The notes under the pieces are model-generated. The model was not told the origin of the DNA, ran no database searches, and saw only the letters and a list, made by a program, of their open reading frames with translations. Below are positions 13,442 to 25,839 of a stretch of DNA of 64,000 nt, in pieces (positions within the stretch are counted from its first letter, which is position 1; the number at the start of each line of letters is the position of its first letter). The translations under genes were made by a program, and so were the position numbers. Origin of the DNA: Litomosoides sigmodontis. Lineage: Eukaryota; Nematoda; Chromadorea; Rhabditida; Onchocercidae. The stretch spans positions 3,344,001 through 3,408,000 of the forward strand of contig OY718805.1 in NCBI GenBank assembly GCA_963070105.1, read 5' to 3'.

Positions 13442-13452
13442 AATATAAATAT
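13407..13452. repeat. (AT)n microsatellite
   Basis: AT dinucleotide run with a few interruptions, in the upstream flank of the glutaminase gene. Confidence 0.9.
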
Positions 13453-14414
13453 AACAACATAAAGGAGGAGCACTGAGCAAAACACTAGTGGTGTGATCTT
13501 GAACTCAAGTGAAATGTATAGTGGAACACCGATGAATGCACTACGAGCTAAGGTTAGCTAATTCCGAACTTTCCAATGCAAAAAAAAATATTAAAAAATG
13601 CAAAAAAAATGCAGAAAAAAATAGGATGATTCGAGAAGCATTAGTTCGATTATGTTACATCACAGTTTTTTTTGCGAAGGATTGTGATTTACCACGAGTA
13701 TCAAGCATCATAATTGGGAACGAAAGTACATATGTGTATGTAATATAGATTTTGTCTTTTAGATAGTTAAAAATTTTTTTCTACTTTAAATTCTTTTAAA
13801 GAATTTTTAACAAATTTAAAATTGATAATTTAAACCAATAGCTTTTATTTCATACCAATTATTGATTGATCAATTTTGTTTCATCGACCAACCGAATTTC
13901 ATTCCCGTCCACCCAATTTTATCGCAGTAGGCAGGACTTGAATGAAGGCGCTGCAAGCTTGTAGATGAGAACCAACAAATTAAAAAGATACACAAACACA
14001 GAGACACACATGTAAAATATCGTAGAAATTATTCGTACTCGTAAAGGTTCGTGTGCTGATTGATCGAAATTTAAGCACTTCTCCAACGCTAGTCCAGAAA
14101 TTCGTACGTTGGTTGTGATGTGATATATTTTAGGGATTGACGGGTTTCTTGAACAGTGATTGCTGAGATTTTGCTATTCCATTCAGAGAGCTTATTGATT
14201 ACTTTTTCGTAAACCGTATTTTAGCCAGAGGGCGTGCTTAGGTGCGCAAGTACATGTGAAAAATTGACGGGTTATTGAGATGTATTCGAATGAATTCTGT
14301 AAATACGTTAAAAAAAATCCTCCAGATGTATGAGGATAGCTCATCGAGTTTTGAGATGCGAAGTGATTTCAGTATCGAGTAAGCGATTATCAACTTCACA
14401 GAGGTTTGAATGAA

Positions 14415-17400
14415 ATGGAGAGTGACGAGTACACGTGTGCCTCTGCTGCAGGTAATTTCCATATTTTGTATTATGAAATGTTTTTTTCCATTTCTTGGCT
14501 ATCGGTTTTTACTGTATTTTATGTGAAAACTTTTAATCTGAAGTTTTTCATGTTCAGACTGATTTTGTTTCGAACATTGTTGCTGTTAGGTTAGTCATAT
14601 CGTGTTTTGCTATTCTTTCAGCTCATGAAATTATTGGCTGGTTTGAAATTCGTTTGTGATGTTGAATATTTTCCATTGGTGTTTGGCATTTCTGAAACTT
14701 TTGCAGAATTTTTGATATATTCATTGTTTTTCATTATAGTTGATAATGTAAGCAAGATCTTGAAGAACAATCGGAAATTATCGATTACTCGACTTCTGAA
14801 CGATACCGCTAAGGGCTTGAAACATGTTTATCAGCTCTCACACCCATCGCAGGAAGATCTCACTTATGATCTCTTTAAGTGCTCCAAAAAACCGGACGAA
14901 GCTTCTTTGGGAAAACTACTTTCTGTGAGATGTTGTGTTTTAGTGCCAACGTGGAAGGGAGTTTTCATATTTGGAAGGAATCTCTCGTTATTGCTTTTTA
15001 TTTTAAGTGATTCCAAGCTGCTTTATGTTTGCTTTTCAATGAATTCCATCAACCAGCGGTTCCTATTACAGGTATTGCGATCTTTCGGCATCCGTGAAGA
15101 CGACCCACGACTAAAACATACAATTGAAAAGATGCGGGAATATGAACTACAAATCGAGGATGATTGTGATACCAGGCACTGCTTATTAAGCAAGGAGCAA
15201 TTCAAAGAGTAAGTAGTTAATTTATAGAGATAGAGAACAATATTTTTTTACATAAAAAATCAGAAACAGAAGCTCTCTTTCTCATTGAACTTGTACCTTG
15301 CATGTTTGCATGCTTTTTTTTGTAAAATTAAATGCTTTATTATAAATTCAAATTGAAATATTTGCAGATGTATTCGGCCCAGCATCAATTTAATTGCTCA
15401 GACACTTCGCAATGATTTAATTATTCCATGTTGGGGCGAATTTACTGCCAAAATCAAAGAAATTTTTGATGAAGTGGTTTTTTCTATCTGCAACTTTTTT
15501 ATTTTTTGTTGTGGAACATGTAGTAATCAATTAACTTTCTCCTCGTTTCTCCTCGTCCGGCCTTCTCCATGAAACAGCTTTTGAGTTTTTAAGGATGGTT
15601 ATGCGATCTCAGGAATTACTTTTTGCTTGAAAGCGTAGTCTTTGTTATTTTGGTCATCATGAGAGTTCGTAAAAAGTTACATTTAACACTTATTACAACC
15701 GTATCACCTTTCTTATCAGATTAATTTCAGTGCGCAGATATTCATGAAGGCAAAGTAGCAGATTATATTCCTCAGTTAGCCAGAATGGACCCGAGAAAAT
15801 GGGGTCTTTCAATATGTACAATTGATGGACAACGTGTCAGTTATGGTGACGCACGCGTACCATTTTGTTTCCAGTCCATATCAAAAGGTAATGCGTAGAA
15901 GCATTAAAATTTACGAGTTTTGTTTTGCAGTCATTTAATTCCTTTAGCTGTGACATCCCAAGACATTTTAGTCATGCCGTAGTGTCCATTTTCCGCTGGA
16001 AAATCCTTTTTTTAGCTTTTAACTATGCAATAGTAGCATCCGATTTGGGAGCTGACTTCGTCCATAACTATGTCGGCCATGAACCATCTGGAAGGTTATT
16101 CAATGAAATATGTCTGGATTGTAATGGTAAGCTTTAGTATGTCTGATTTTTCACAGCCGATCAATCAAGGCTTAAAATTTGGAATTATTTATGACTCCGC
16201 TGCCTTATTTTTTAACTGAAAAGTTCATAATGTTTGATTACTGATGCATGCTAAAGTACGAGGATCTAAAATTATATAATTTAACAGGTAAACCACATAA
16301 CCCTCTCATAAATGCTGGTGCAATTATTGTCACATCACTACTGAAAATGGGGCATAAAATGGCGGATCGTTATGATTTTGTAAGTTTATCAGCTTCTACT
16401 GCTTAGTTTTAGTGGTGGATATAGTGGAAAAGTTTATTTTTGGCTAAGAACAGAAAGCGGAGCAATTTTTATGCTTGGAGAAAATACTTGGTGAGCAGGA
16501 ATGATACGAGATTTGTTGGATTCGAATCTAAACTTTAGTTGGAATATTTTCAGGTATTAACACAATACAGAAAACTTGCGGGAGGTGGTTACATAGGATT
16601 TAATAATGCAACGTAGGTTTTATGCTCTTTATGTTGTTTTCTTTATCCTATAATGTTGTAAAAATTCTTTTACCAAACTAATGCAAAAAAACATTTAATA
16701 CTTCTCAAACTGAAAAGCTCTTGTTAGACATGTTTTGCAGCTTCCTTTCGGAACGCGATACCGCTGATCGTAATTATGCTCTTTCTTACTACATGAAAGA
16801 AAATAATTGCTTTCCTGGTTCAATATCACTCCGGGATGAGTTGGATTTCTATTTCCAGTTGTGTTCATTGGAAACAACATGTGAAAGTGCTGCGGTAATG
16901 GCAGCAACTTTGGCTAATGGAGGCGAGATTTTACATTTGCGCTTTAGTTCCTTCTTTAATGAAAAGGACGCACTTAAACACAGGATAAGAATTCCAGAAC
17001 ATCGCATTATGTTGCATTACTAAATAGTGTTTGCAGAATGAATGGAAATTCTTTTTTCTTAGGTGTTTGCCCGCTTACTAATGAAACATGCATTAGTGCC
17101 CGACCATGTCGCGATGTTCTTTCCTTGATGTATTCATGTGGAATGTATGACTACAGTGGCCAGTTCGCATTCCAGGCAAGTTAAAGTACTTTTGTTTATG
17201 TAAATCATGTAATATATACGTACGTTAGCCGTCAATGATACAAGTTTAGGTTGGATTACCTGCAAAATCTGGTGTCTCTGGAGCAATGGTAGTTGTGGTA
17301 CCAAATTTGATGGGAATTTGTATATGGTCGCCGCCTTTAGATAAAATGAGTAACAGCGTGCGTGGTGTAAGCTTCTGTCAGGTATATATGTTTTACAAGA

Positions 17401-19033
17401 TTTGTTCTGTTATCACAAATGAATTTGCACAAAATTACAGTGTTCCTGTGGTTATTGGAATTTTTTCCAGAAAATGATTGAAACTTTCAACTTTCACAAC
17501 TATGACAGTCTGCTGCATGCAGATACCAAGAAAATAGACCCTCGAAAGCGTGGTATTCCAAATGAATCCGAACTAATTGTCGAAATGATGTTTGCGACTA
17601 AAAAAGGCGACATTGATAACGTTCGAAGGTATTCCTTTGAAAATTTTTAATATTATAGGAAAACATGGTTCAGTAAAGCAATGCACGAAGTGACATTGTG
17701 GTTGAGTGAAGGTGGATAGCGTCGGTAGTTTGCTTATGTGCTGCAATCCTAAGTCCTTCACGGTGTGAAGATGAACAGCGATCATATGAATGATTTAAAA
17801 AATGATGGAATTTCACCTTATTTAAAGAGTTTATGCAAGTGTTTTTCGAGGAGTTGGCAGTAGGATTCATGATTGAAGTTTTCAGAATGTTTTTGGGTGG
17901 TATTGACTTGAATATGTCGGACTATGATGGTCGAACACCATTGCACCTAGCTGCTTCAGAAGGACAGTCGTTAATGGTGGATTTCTTTCTCGATATTGCT
18001 CACGTTAATCCACTTGTGAGGGATAGGTTAGTTGTCAATACATTTGAATTTCTTGGATTTAAACATAAACTTCTTTAGGCGTCTAATTTCTGATTATTTT
18101 TGGACAAAGTAGGGCTGCTGTAGGGCTTGTCTCAGTAGCTGACGCATAAGGAGTCATTCATATTATCGAATTGCGTCTTTTAAAGAAGTATTACATTTAT
18201 GGATTATCTTATAAACTAGAGGATGTGAGATCAATAAGCTATTAATTTTGCTTGCTAGAGGCTTAAATATTGTTCGTTGTTATAGCGAGAAATATCTTTA
18301 TTAAAACATTTTGATAAAAAAGAAATGGTTGATGGTAATTGAGAACCACGGCATATTGAATAGGAAAGCATTTTATTACAGATGGGATAGGACAGCTTAT
18401 GATGACGCTTTGTCGTTTGGATTTACAAAAATTGCGGAAAAAATTAAATCAGCTATGGACAAAATATCTGGTGGATTCGTACCAATGTTAGTTGATATGA
18501 AATTACAAAAATTTGCAAACTTCACTTCACTATTTTGTTACATTATAATAGCATTTTGCAGAACAATTCCTCCGGAAAAAGCGCAACAACTGCTACCTGA
18601 AAATGGTGATGTTTTAATTAGTTTGCCAGAAGAGGCAAATGAATGGGAAAAAGGTTTATGCGCTTTTGAAACTATTTCAATGTGAAACCATTCTGTTCAG
18701 TTATTTGAATCTGAATGTGTAAATTTCCTGGAATAGTAATGAACCAACTTATAAGATTCTTGCGGAAGCTGAAACGATGTTTGTTTATTGTTTTAATGGA
18801 CAAAATGAATTTAAGAATTACGAATTGTGGTTGATCGTTTGTCTTATTTCGATCGCTCAAACGTGGGCGAAGATTGCGCTGTCAGTCCCAGCACTGTTGA
18901 GAATGGTGATGGAACATCTGACATTATGGAAAAATCTTCTGAAGGGAATGGTGGCCGTAGTGCGCTAGATGCTGAAAGCATTACGGACGGGAATGGCGGT
19001 CAGATCGACTTCAGCATAAAATTTTCAGCCTGA
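14415..19033 (+). CDS. Glutaminase (GLS type, ankyrin tail)
   Basis: Hydrolyses glutamine to glutamate and ammonia. Exons: 14415-14451, 14740-14924, 15072-15208, 15368-15473, 15731-15887, 16016-16126, 16288-16379, 16554-16612, 16741-16922, 17063-17175, 17250-17381, 17471-17628, 17886-18026, 18382-18486, 18562-18653, 18816-19033; about 674 residues, close to human kidney-type GLS. An N-terminal four-helix region ([20 protein letters not shown]) precedes the serine-lysine catalytic domain: the SISK motif gives Ser204 and Lys207, followed by [32 protein letters not shown] (Tyr384) and KSGVSG. One to two ankyrin repeats ([16 protein letters not shown]) follow near residue 500. Two introns use GC donors. 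A likely trans-splice acceptor is at 14400-14401. No mitochondrial presequence is visible. The last exon is uncertain; read-through of the previous donor would stop at 18685. Confidence 0.92.
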
Positions 19034-19158
19034 TATTTATGGTAGTAATGTACCGACCAGTAAGTTCTGTATATCTGTTATCCTGTGAATTTATTGCCGG
19101 TTAGATTTGCTATCACAATTTTTTCTTTGTGTGTATATGCATACGTACGTGTTTAAAA

Positions 19159-19224
<66 letters not shown>

Positions 19225-21729
19225 ATGTGTGTGTAAAGAGGAGGAGCTCTGACACTCCATGATAAATGAAGTTAATATACATATTAAATAAGGTTAGTGT
19301 ACATATTCTCATTCCTGACTGTCATGAATGCTGGTATTTATGGACTCGTTGTTAACATTTGTCAGCAATTTGTTAATATTTTTTTTAAATTATTGCAATC
19401 ACTCTTCATATTAATATTGACATTTATAGTCTCCAATGTTTCTCGAAATTTTCAGTTAGTCAAGCATTGTAATGGCTTATATCCTGAGTAGAATAGGCTG
19501 TGTAGTTTATAGACGTCCAAGCTAACAGACAGCAGAACCAAATTTGAAACTAGGTCTTCCATCCAGGACATCTGAGAATCACTTTCTTGAATTATAAACA
19601 TATTTGCTCCTTAATGCAATTACCGTTGTTTTTATTCTTTTACTTTATCATTTATTTACTGCTAAGGAAACTGTTTTGTTACTAATAATATATTGATTCT
19701 CTGTTGTTACTATTGTTTATTGTTGTTCAGAGTTTTCTGCGTGTTTGATTTTTTGTTACAGATATTTTCCCAGTGTTCACGGCCAATGCATAACTTCGTT
19801 TGAGATTTCTGCAGGCATTTAGTTGGCGTTTTCACTTTTTTTTCAAAGACTCATATTCTGTTGCGAGGAACAAGTTTTAAAAAATGTGATCCACTTGTAA
19901 GTTTTACAAACGTTACATAAATTATTAATGCTTACCAAATTTTAGCCTGGAACTTCTGAAAAGAGAAATGTTTCTGAGCTATTGCGACTGATTTGATTGC
20001 ATAAAGACTGCAACATTTCACTTAATTGTCTGGATTTTTGTATGAGATAAAATTTTTTGCTGAGAGTGCCTGCTTTGCATGCGTCCAAATTATTTGTCTT
20101 TGAAGCAACGAAGCGACAAGTCTCGGAAGAATTAAATTAGATCATTTAATACTCAACACTTAATACATTTCCATGTTCACAAACTAATGTTAGTTATAGT
20201 TTTTTTTCCAGATTTCTGATTTCAAGTTTGGCAGTTTTAGCGCTTTCCATACTTATGAAATACTAGTGATCGTTTATAACAGGTAGGAATCAGATTGTGC
20301 TCTGCAATGGCAGGTTTTTCTTTTTAACATGTAAAACTCGTGTAGATTTTACTGAAGAAACAACAGTGATGAGGGTGTTGCTAAATTAGCCATTATTCAT
20401 TGCTTGGAGTAAGGGCTTTCAAATAAGCAAATCAGTTCTGTAAAAAGTTCTGCATCTACCAATTTAGCATCAGTTCGAGTGTCATGACATGTATGAGGAG
20501 TTTTATTACGAATTAAATTGGCAAAGAATTGTTCCAGAAATCTATTCAATTCCTTAGAAATGTTATGTGGAGAGTTATGGAGTCGCAAATAACGGTGGCA
20601 CTGAAGCAATTCCAATTTTGTTTAACATTAATAAATTAATACCCCTGTTTTCCTTCCTTTCATGGTGAGTGAATGTGCTTATTGTCTGTATTATTTCATT
20701 CCTATCGACTTAAATATTAAAGTAAGTTTTTCGTAAAAATTAGTAAAATGATATTAATGAAGTTGCAATAACATCAGATGCATATTATCATTATCAGTAT
20801 TAATTTCTTTCTGTAATTTTATCGCTTTATAAGCTTCGTTAGAGCGAGTTGATTATGCTTTCGTAAATTCCATTTTCTCTTTCCACCTTTCTCTCTTGTC
20901 TTCTCTTTTTGCTTTTTGCTTTAATCATTCAAGCCATTGATAACTTTTTTTTTTCAAAATGTTACGATGAATCTAGTCTAATGGCCAATAAATAATACTA
21001 GCGCTCCGTTCTAGACTATCGTGTACAACACATTACTCTTGCAACAATTCAGTTTTAGAAGGCGAAAACATCTTTGTCGAATTGTATTGTCTATTTGATG
21101 AAATTTGAAAATTATAATTTAGGAACTTCTAAGTGAAATAATTTATTTGTATTCTTTTGTCTTCGAATGTTTTGTTCACGAAAAAGAACTGCGAACATAT
21201 CATTCTTCAGACGATTAGTTAAAATTTTAGAAAAGCTCATTTGTCGTATTAAACAAAATTCTCATTTTTCCTGTTGTTTGCTCTTTCAAATATCGATTTA
21301 TTTTTGTCATTCAGATACTTGGTGAAATTGAAAGGAAAAAAGCAAATAGAATAAAATTTGAAAAATTACAAATAACTTTTACAACAAAGAAAATCTTATT
21401 TTTCCTTTGTAATCTTTAAAACTTTCGATTTCCTATAAAACAAATGCAATTATGCGTTGCCTCAAATAATTGCTTAAATTTTCAACAAATATTCATTTGT
21501 CATTTGTCAACAATTTCCACTGATCTACACCAAATTTCCTAATTTCCTAAATTAAGATCGAAAAAGGAAGCAAAGAAGAAATTAGTGAATTATTTCGATC
21601 TCAAGGATCCTCTCCACTTTTCTTTTCAATATTTCAAATGATTTTTTAAATTGTATTGCGAGAAAAAGAAATTGAAATTGCTTACTTCTTAACTGTCTTC
21701 TTGACTGGAAAAATTTCGACATCTTACAG
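19034..21729. other. Intergenic region, glutaminase to cysteine protease
   Basis: About 2.7 kb downstream of glutaminase and upstream of the protease gene. An AT/GT microsatellite lies near its left end. A minus-strand open frame at 20397-20615 encodes 72 residues without a recognisable domain or splice context. Otherwise AT-rich with nothing identified. Confidence 0.55.
19158..19234. repeat. Compound (AT)n(GT)n microsatellite
   Basis: About 49 bases of AT repeats broken once by GT, then about 28 bases of mostly GT repeats. Likely polymorphic in length. Confidence 0.92.
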
Positions 21730-24494
21730 ATGCTATCCATTTTGGTGCTGACAGTTATGCTTACACGATTACAACATACTTATTGCAATATAACAATGTA
21801 TAGTACTTCACAAATTAAGAAACTTTACGACAAATTTCTCATTAAGTATGTAATACCTTCATGGCTACTGTTTGAAAATTAAACGATCAAAGTTTAGGAG
21901 AGAAAAAAAAGGATATTTATCACTTTTAATATTTATTGCATAAATAAGCTATTATCATCGTCTATGATCCTATGAATTCGATCGTTTTTGTTACAATCAT
22001 TTATATAATTTATCCTCTTAATTTTAGTTATTTTTCTCATTCCTCGCAGAGAACGATTTTAATTATTCCTTTAATCAATTTGTAAATTTTCAGATATCCT
22101 CGTGATTTTGGAAACGATACGATTGGTTATGGGGAGCGCTTGAAAATTTTTCAAGAAAATGTGCATGTTATAGAAAAATTAAATAATGAAAATAGTACTG
22201 CAACGTATGAAATTAGCAAATTTGCCGATTGGGCTGATGATGAACTTAATGCGGTTTGCACAAAGCAATTTTTCAAAAATTTATTTAGTTTTAACTTTTT
22301 AAAAGTTTAATTTTGAGGATTTTCTCCAGCACATCTTTGAAATAACTCAGGAAAACTATCTGAACAATTTTTTTCAATTTTTCAAATATTTTCCATTCTT
22401 GATTACCATATATTAAAGAATTTGTAGTTTTCTGGACCACTTCCTGGGTCGGATCGTTACATGTTCCGTTATCATGGTACCGGTTGGATTCATGTAGTCT
22501 CAGACGGCTCATCATATCCAAACCACTGGGACTGGAGGGAGAAAGGCGGTGTAACTGCAGTTAAAAATCAGTGTTAGCTTCAAATTTTCTTGTAAAACTG
22601 TCATTTAATTTGGAATAAATGGTTAGAGCGTATTGTGCAAATTTTAGCTGTTTTAATCGTCAAGTTTTTCAAGTTGTGACATCAAATCCTTGTGAAAGCG
22701 CATTTGTTACAAGTGCAATAATTGATATTTTTAGCATATAAGTGTAATTCATGTTATGCATATGCTGTAACAGCAGTAGTAGAATCGTTATACGCAATCA
22801 AATATCAACGATATATTTCCATATCGGAATACGAAATGCTTGATTGTGATTATACCAACCATGGTTGTAAGAGTGGTAGTATCATGAGATCGATGGCGTT
22901 AGTTACAACTTTTTAAAAAAAAAAAACATTCCTACCTACTTTAATTCAGATATTTATATATCTTAATTTCTTTTAAAAATATATTAAAATCCAACTTAAA
23001 AGCAAAAACAAAGTCTCCTTTCACATTCTTAATCATTCATAAATATTTCGGTACAGATGCTTATTGATGCGATATCTACTAAGTTTAAGTTTCATCTGCC
23101 GATAAAACATCCTGCATATTGTTATCAGGCGAAGTGCGATTGCACATCGTAAATCGTCTACTCAACCAAACAAAATTCACGAAAAACCATGGAGATATTT
23201 CAAATGGTGACAATCTAATTATCCTTCAAACTTTAAATGAAATTATCCAAATTTTCAATTACAGACGTGGAAAATATGTGGGTTATACGCAAGCGGTAAA
23301 TTATCCCACATTATTCGGAAATAATTATTATTGTCCATCACATGGTGAAATTTTCATTAGCAAATTGTACCATATCGATCCGGATCCAAATGCTATAGCT
23401 TGGTTCGTAGCAAATATTGCACCGGCTGCACTCAGTTCGTTTTTTGAGGATTGCGGATTTTTTTGTATGATAAATACTTGAGTAGAAATCAAAATCAATC
23501 GTCATAATAGATATTACATTTTATATGTTACAAGTCTCTCCAATATGATCACTGAGGAAAGGATGCATTCTCGAATGAAAGTAAAACTCGCTAAGCTACT
23601 TAAAAAGGCATCTCCAATATTTACAACAGTAACGATGTGAACAGAAAAGAGGTAGCGAACATTAATAGTATGGCAATTCTTTGACTTTACCCTGTTCTTC
23701 TGTGACGTAAGAGTTAAGAAGTTCAATGGAAAGGGCAAATGAACCACTTTTCACCATAACGTCTGCCTTTGCTTTTATTGACCTAAGCCTCACATAACTG
23801 ATATCGTTGACCTCCTTTGGTTAAATATGTTTGGAATTTAAGATGCAACAAATTTTAAGGAAGACATTTCAGTACGGAGAATTAAAAATTTTAACAGATA
23901 CTAAACTGAATAACGTTTAGCAAAGGCTTTTTCTTTTCTTCCATATGTAACCAAATCCGGTTAGATTTCGCAATCACTGGTTTGATTTTATTCCAAACCT
24001 AATTGACGGAATACCTTGGTATATAATAAACACATATTTGATTAATTCCTTGTGAGAATACATGTACTTTGACAGCCCTAACTTTTCACATCTGCAATCA
24101 ATTCTTTCTTTACCAAAACTTTCCCAATCTTTTCTACCTAACAGATCTTGCATTTCCGAAACGGTACAAATTCTACAAATCCGGCGTATTACCGGGCACC
24201 AATGAATGTTCAATAATGGAGCCGAATCATGCAGCCGAAGTGATCGGCTACGGTACAGAAAATGGCAAGAAATATTGGTTACTCAAAAACAGCTGGGGTG
24301 AATGGTGGGTAGAGTAAAACACCAGCTACTAAAACTCCTTTTGATCTCGAAATTAAACTTTCATTCTATTTCTGTAAAAAAGACCATTACTTTATGAAGT
24401 TATTTACAGGTGGGGTGATCAAGGGTTCTTCAAAATCGAACGAGGTGTCAACGCCTGCCAGGTCGAAACTTACGTAGTATCAGGTGGCCTGTGA
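21730..24494 (+). CDS. Papain-family cysteine protease (cathepsin L/F-like), divergent
   Basis: A secreted or lysosomal C1A protease made as a pre-pro-enzyme. Exons: 21730-21845, 22094-22253, 22428-22572, 22735-22901, 23057-23133, 23265-23434, 24145-24304, 24410-24494; 359 residues. Residues 1-19 are a signal peptide (MLSILVLTVMLTRLQHTYC). The I29 inhibitor propeptide follows (ERLKIFQENVHVIEKLNNEN, then YEISKFADWADDE). The mature part begins near SYPNHWDWREKGGV. Oxyanion Gln140, Cys147, His307 (EPNHAAEVIGYG) and Asn327 (NSWGEWWG) form the active site. The usual CGSCWAF reads CNSCYAY here, GCxGG reads GCKSG, and GPV reads APA. Six cysteines fit the three papain disulfides. A trans-splice acceptor (TCTTACAG) abuts the start codon. 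Exon 3 and exon 4 donors were chosen to keep frame, so one or two residues around 141 and 196 may be off. Confidence 0.88.
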
Positions 24495-25839
24495 GAGTTG
24501 GAATTTGCAACGATTTCTCGGTAATCCCGTCTAACTCTCCTCCGTGATTTCATACTGGATTTCAACTTCTGAATTCGAGATATATGATGAGATATGAAAC
24601 CAGAATAAAACAGGGACATCACCAGTATTTTTGTTAATTGCTGCTACAACCATAACGAACAAATTCAGTGGCAATATCACTAACACCAAGAATTGCTGTA
24701 ACTGAGTAAAATACGTCACATCATAATAGCGCCGTTTGAAGTAAAATTTACAGCACCCAACCACTGTTCACAAGTATCATTAACTCACTTTTACGCTCAG
24801 TAAACATCCTATTGCCACCTGGTGAGAATGTCACCAACTTTATGACCCAAAAATGCTTGATTTTTTTAATATTCATCTCCTCTAAAACAAAACACTGTAC
24901 ATTAGTGACAACAGAACCATGTAAAGTCCAGATCCCACATGACAGTTTTAATATTATTTGCATTAAATAAAAGCTCTACAGAGTTCAACACTTATTCATT
25001 TTAATACGACTTCTTATAATTTAAACATGTAATTTATACACTTGCTATCCAAAAAAAATAGTTTCCAGAAAATTTATGCATTAATTTCCAGAGATGAAGG
25101 AGAAAGACGTCCTACTTCAAATCTGGTTCTTCGACAATTTCGTTTAAAGACAAGTTTTTCCAAAATGTACGAGCCCTTTGGAAAAATTGAAATGACGGGA
25201 AGTATACATTTTAACACCCGTAAGACAAGCTAGAAAATTCCAAACAGATATACTAAAAAAACAACAGTCAGGAGGTGTAGCCAGTAGGTGTACAAAAAAG
25301 AATTAAAAGCTTTCTTGAACGATACACAATTTTCATCATATCACGACACAAAAAGACTGCTCCAGGAGCTTACGGTTACAAAAGTTTTAGGAGCACAACA
25401 CTGAAGCAAAGTGAACTACTGACACTTTGTGTAGCAAAATAGATTTGAGGAAAAATGGCTATCCCAAAAACATATGCAGAACTTCAGGAAAGCACACAGC
25501 AAAGTAGCCAGAAATCCTGACAGCATATTAAATAAGATATTGCAGAGAATGCAGAAATACAAGAGCTTAAAAACTTTCTCTTGGCTTTCCATTAGGGATA
25601 AGCAAAAAACATCCTCTAAATCATATTTACTATATCTCCGTCGTAAAACTCAGTATCACAGAATTCTATTCGTATTTTTTTCTAAAATAATCGAGTTTTA
25701 TACATCGAAAAAGTCTACTGTGAGTTTTATACAATCGAAATGTAAGCATATCACCTAAAATCATTAACACCTATTAAAAAAGGTTAAAAAGACGGAAAGC
25801 TTCCAGCTTATACAGGTAAAGTCCGCAAATGTAACCTGA
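24495..25839. other. Spacer between convergent protease and dnj-13 genes
   Basis: About 1.3 kb of 3' flanking sequence for both neighbours. Open frames on the plus strand at 25042-25233 and 25474-25758 are rich in lysine and serine, have no splice support and match nothing I recognise. Confidence 0.5.

Larger units (their letters stand above)
10218..14414. other. Intergenic region between divergent copz-1 and glutaminase
   Basis: About 4.2 kb that should contain the promoters of copz-1 (leftward) and of the glutaminase gene (rightward). It holds a CT microsatellite, a long inverted repeat and an AT microsatellite, listed separately. A short hairpin-capable pair (GTGAAAAATTT ... AAATTTTTCAC) lies near 12418-12458. 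The many small open frames here have low-complexity lysine or phenylalanine composition and no splice support. Confidence 0.6.

Noticed and set aside
16452..16493. Extra exon in glutaminase ([12 protein letters not shown]) with plausible splice sites
   Set aside because: Adding it shifts the frame into the next exon; without it the spacing equals the human enzyme.
20397..20615. 72-residue minus-strand frame with a start codon in the intergenic region
   Set aside because: No recognisable domain, no splice signals and no neighbouring exon; length is compatible with chance.
22897..22901. GC-AG or frameshift at the end of protease exon 4
   Set aside because: The first GT donor (after 22897) gives the wrong phase, but the next one at 22902 (TTA|GTTACA) keeps frame, so neither a GC donor nor a broken gene is needed.
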